Source: Chromera velia
Taxonomy: Eukaryota > Sar > Chromeraceae
DNA: 22,500 nt
Direction of reading: 5' to 3'
Assembly (NCBI GenBank): GCA_018398765.1
Contig: JAHBMJ010004475.1
Coordinates: 6,721-29,220 of the forward strand
A model generated the notes under the pieces. The model had not been told where the DNA came from and searched no databases. It was given only the letters and a program-made list of their open reading frames with translations. Within the stretch, counting starts at the first letter, position 1, and every line of letters starts with the position of its first letter. The position numbers and the translations under genes were made by a program. Of the stretch, positions 21,172 through 22,500 are shown one piece after another.

Positions 21172-22500
21172 ATGTCGAGTGGATTGTTCGGTCGAGAAGT
21201 ACACAAGGAGGGGTATGTGTCTCTGAAGAGGAGGAGCTACTTCAGGTGGGTCTTTGTGACAGGATGTGGAGAGGAGACGCGACGTGCATACAGAACGGTT
21301 GTGTCTGCAAAGATCGAGAGAACAACACCTCCGTGTAGCCAAAACGGAACTGCTGAGTGCCTCCCTGTTTCGTTCCGACTACTGGCTTCTATTTCCCCTG
21401 ACTCGTCTGCCTGTCCCCACGTTCCCTTGTCTTCCCATTTGGCCTCTCTTCTTCCAGAGCTTTTTTTGATCTTTCAACACGGTCTTGCAGGAGACGGTGG
21501 CTCGTGCTGGACGGTCCTGTCCTGCGGAGCTTCCTGGAACCTCAGGTGAGTCAAGAAAGGAAGGGGGGAGGAGTTCCGTGGCAGAATCAGAGAGAAACGT
21601 GAGAGGGGGTGGTGGAAGACAGTCTCATTTTACTGCCCTCACGGCCTTGGCTCGTATCCTGGAGGGGAACTGCTTTTCATTGACCTGTCTTGGAGGCAAG
21701 AGCGGAAAGAAGGGGGGGCTTCGAGGAGGAGGGGGGTCGCATGAAGTGCAAGGCAGCGACTTGCCTCTCTGTCTGCCGTACAGGCTTGCGATCTGAGCAT
21801 ACAAACGCACCGAGGCACTGAGAAACGGTCCTATCCCCGCCCCCCTTTCTCTTTGCAGGACACGACTGCCCGTGCGGAGGTGAACTTGGTCTCTTGCGTG
21901 ATCTCTCGGGATGCCGTGGAGGGGCGGCACTTTAGATTTGTAAGTCGCGGTCTTCCTTGCAGGTGTCTTGGACTTCCTCGTGAATGTGTTTCCATTCGGC
22001 AAAATCCAGAGAGAGTGCAGGGAGACACTTCGGGAGAGAATCTAGCGCTGTCTTCCTGTGCAGCGCTTTCTTTCACAGAGTCACCTTCGGGGGATTGATG
22101 GAGAAGACGTCAGACAAGACACACCACTGCCCCGTTTTCGTGCATTTAAGGAGATATGGATTTCCGTACGTTGAACTTTTTCTGATTCCCTCTCTTCCCT
22201 GTTGCAGAGAATTTCGGATTTGTCGAACGGGCAGGAGTGGCACTGCCGAGTTGATGATGCCGTCGCGTTTGACTCCTGGATGGCGGCATTGGCGGGAGCA
22301 ACGAGCGTTCTGCGGGTCCGTCTGGCTTCGTGAGTGGGTGGGTGGGAGGGTAAGGTGGGAGGAGTTACTGTTACGTGGCAATGGCTTTCATTGGTTTTTT
22401 CCAGGGTGGAGGGAACTCGTTGGGTGGTTGGCTGGCTGGGGGAGGGCACTCAACTGAGTCTCCAGACGAAGCTTGGTTTGCCTCAGTATCTGCCCTCCTT
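21172..22500 (+). CDS. PH-domain protein, N-terminal part, 5 exons to the window edge
   Basis: PH domains bind phosphoinositides or proteins and recruit their hosts to membranes. Exons are 21172-21245, 21491-21545, 21859-21939, 22208-22329 and 22405 to the edge; all phases agree. The ATG at 21172 has A at -3. The product starts MSSGLFGREVHKEGYVSLKR. The strands KEGYVSLKRRSYF then RRRWLVLDGPVLRSF match the start of a PH fold (KxGx..., WVL). EVNLVSCVIS and RHFRF follow. The fourth exon gives FDSWMAALAGA, the C-terminal PH helix with its near-invariant Trp (Trp94). The domain spans about residues 12-103, and the protein continues SVEGTRWVVGWLGEG past the edge. What follows the PH domain is not visible, so the protein's overall role is unknown. 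The fifth exon is the least certain. Confidence 0.8.

Noticed and set aside
21940-21962. 23-nt intron in the PH gene between GTAAGT and TTGCAG
   Set aside because: It is too short for splicing, and it would lead to an immediate in-frame stop. The acceptor at 22208 keeps the frame and restores the PH C-terminal helix.

Overview
This window is nuclear DNA of an intron-rich eukaryote. Four protein-coding genes can be read from spliced exons: 7 introns in one partial gene, 15 in a complete one, with GT..AG ends and pyrimidine-rich tracts. The GC-rich coding exons, abundant TC/GA/TG microsatellites and repeated TGCATGCA motif suggest a chromerid-type alveolate such as Chromera. That placement is inference from style, not from a marker gene. 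I see no operons, CRISPR arrays, rRNA genes or convincing tRNA genes.

Layout. (1) 1-3659, plus strand: the C-terminal half of a nucleotide-sugar 4,6-dehydratase (dTDP/UDP-glucose 4,6-dehydratase family). Eight exons splice in frame; the NAD-binding N-terminus lies left of the window. (2) 3660-10328: about 6.7 kb without a confident gene. Much of it is AT-rich. It holds a hAT-type non-autonomous transposon with an 8-bp target duplication (5403-5868), a possible tRNA-like SINE fragment, A-rich tracts and a long GACA/GATA repeat. A weak candidate gene (4630-6067) and a weak secreted ORF (9238-9528, minus) are noted. (3) 10329-17162, minus strand: a complete 16-exon gene for a 936-residue ABCG (White-type) half-transporter. 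Every splice phase agrees. It carries an unusually long acidic, serine-rich linker between the ATPase and membrane domains. (4) 17721-20376, minus strand: an unrecognised cysteine-rich protein with a possible F-box-like segment. Its last two exons are well supported and its first part is uncertain. (5) 21172 to the right edge, plus strand: the 5' part of a pleckstrin-homology (PH) domain protein.

The last two genes are divergent and share a roughly 0.8 kb upstream region. The ABCG gene and the cysteine-rich gene are head-to-tail on the minus strand. No shared pathway is evident: sugar-nucleotide metabolism, lipid or small-molecule export, and membrane-lipid binding look like unrelated neighbours. 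A notable shared feature is splice-donor choice: half of the 22 donors in the two best-modelled genes have C at intron position +3, most often GTCAGT.
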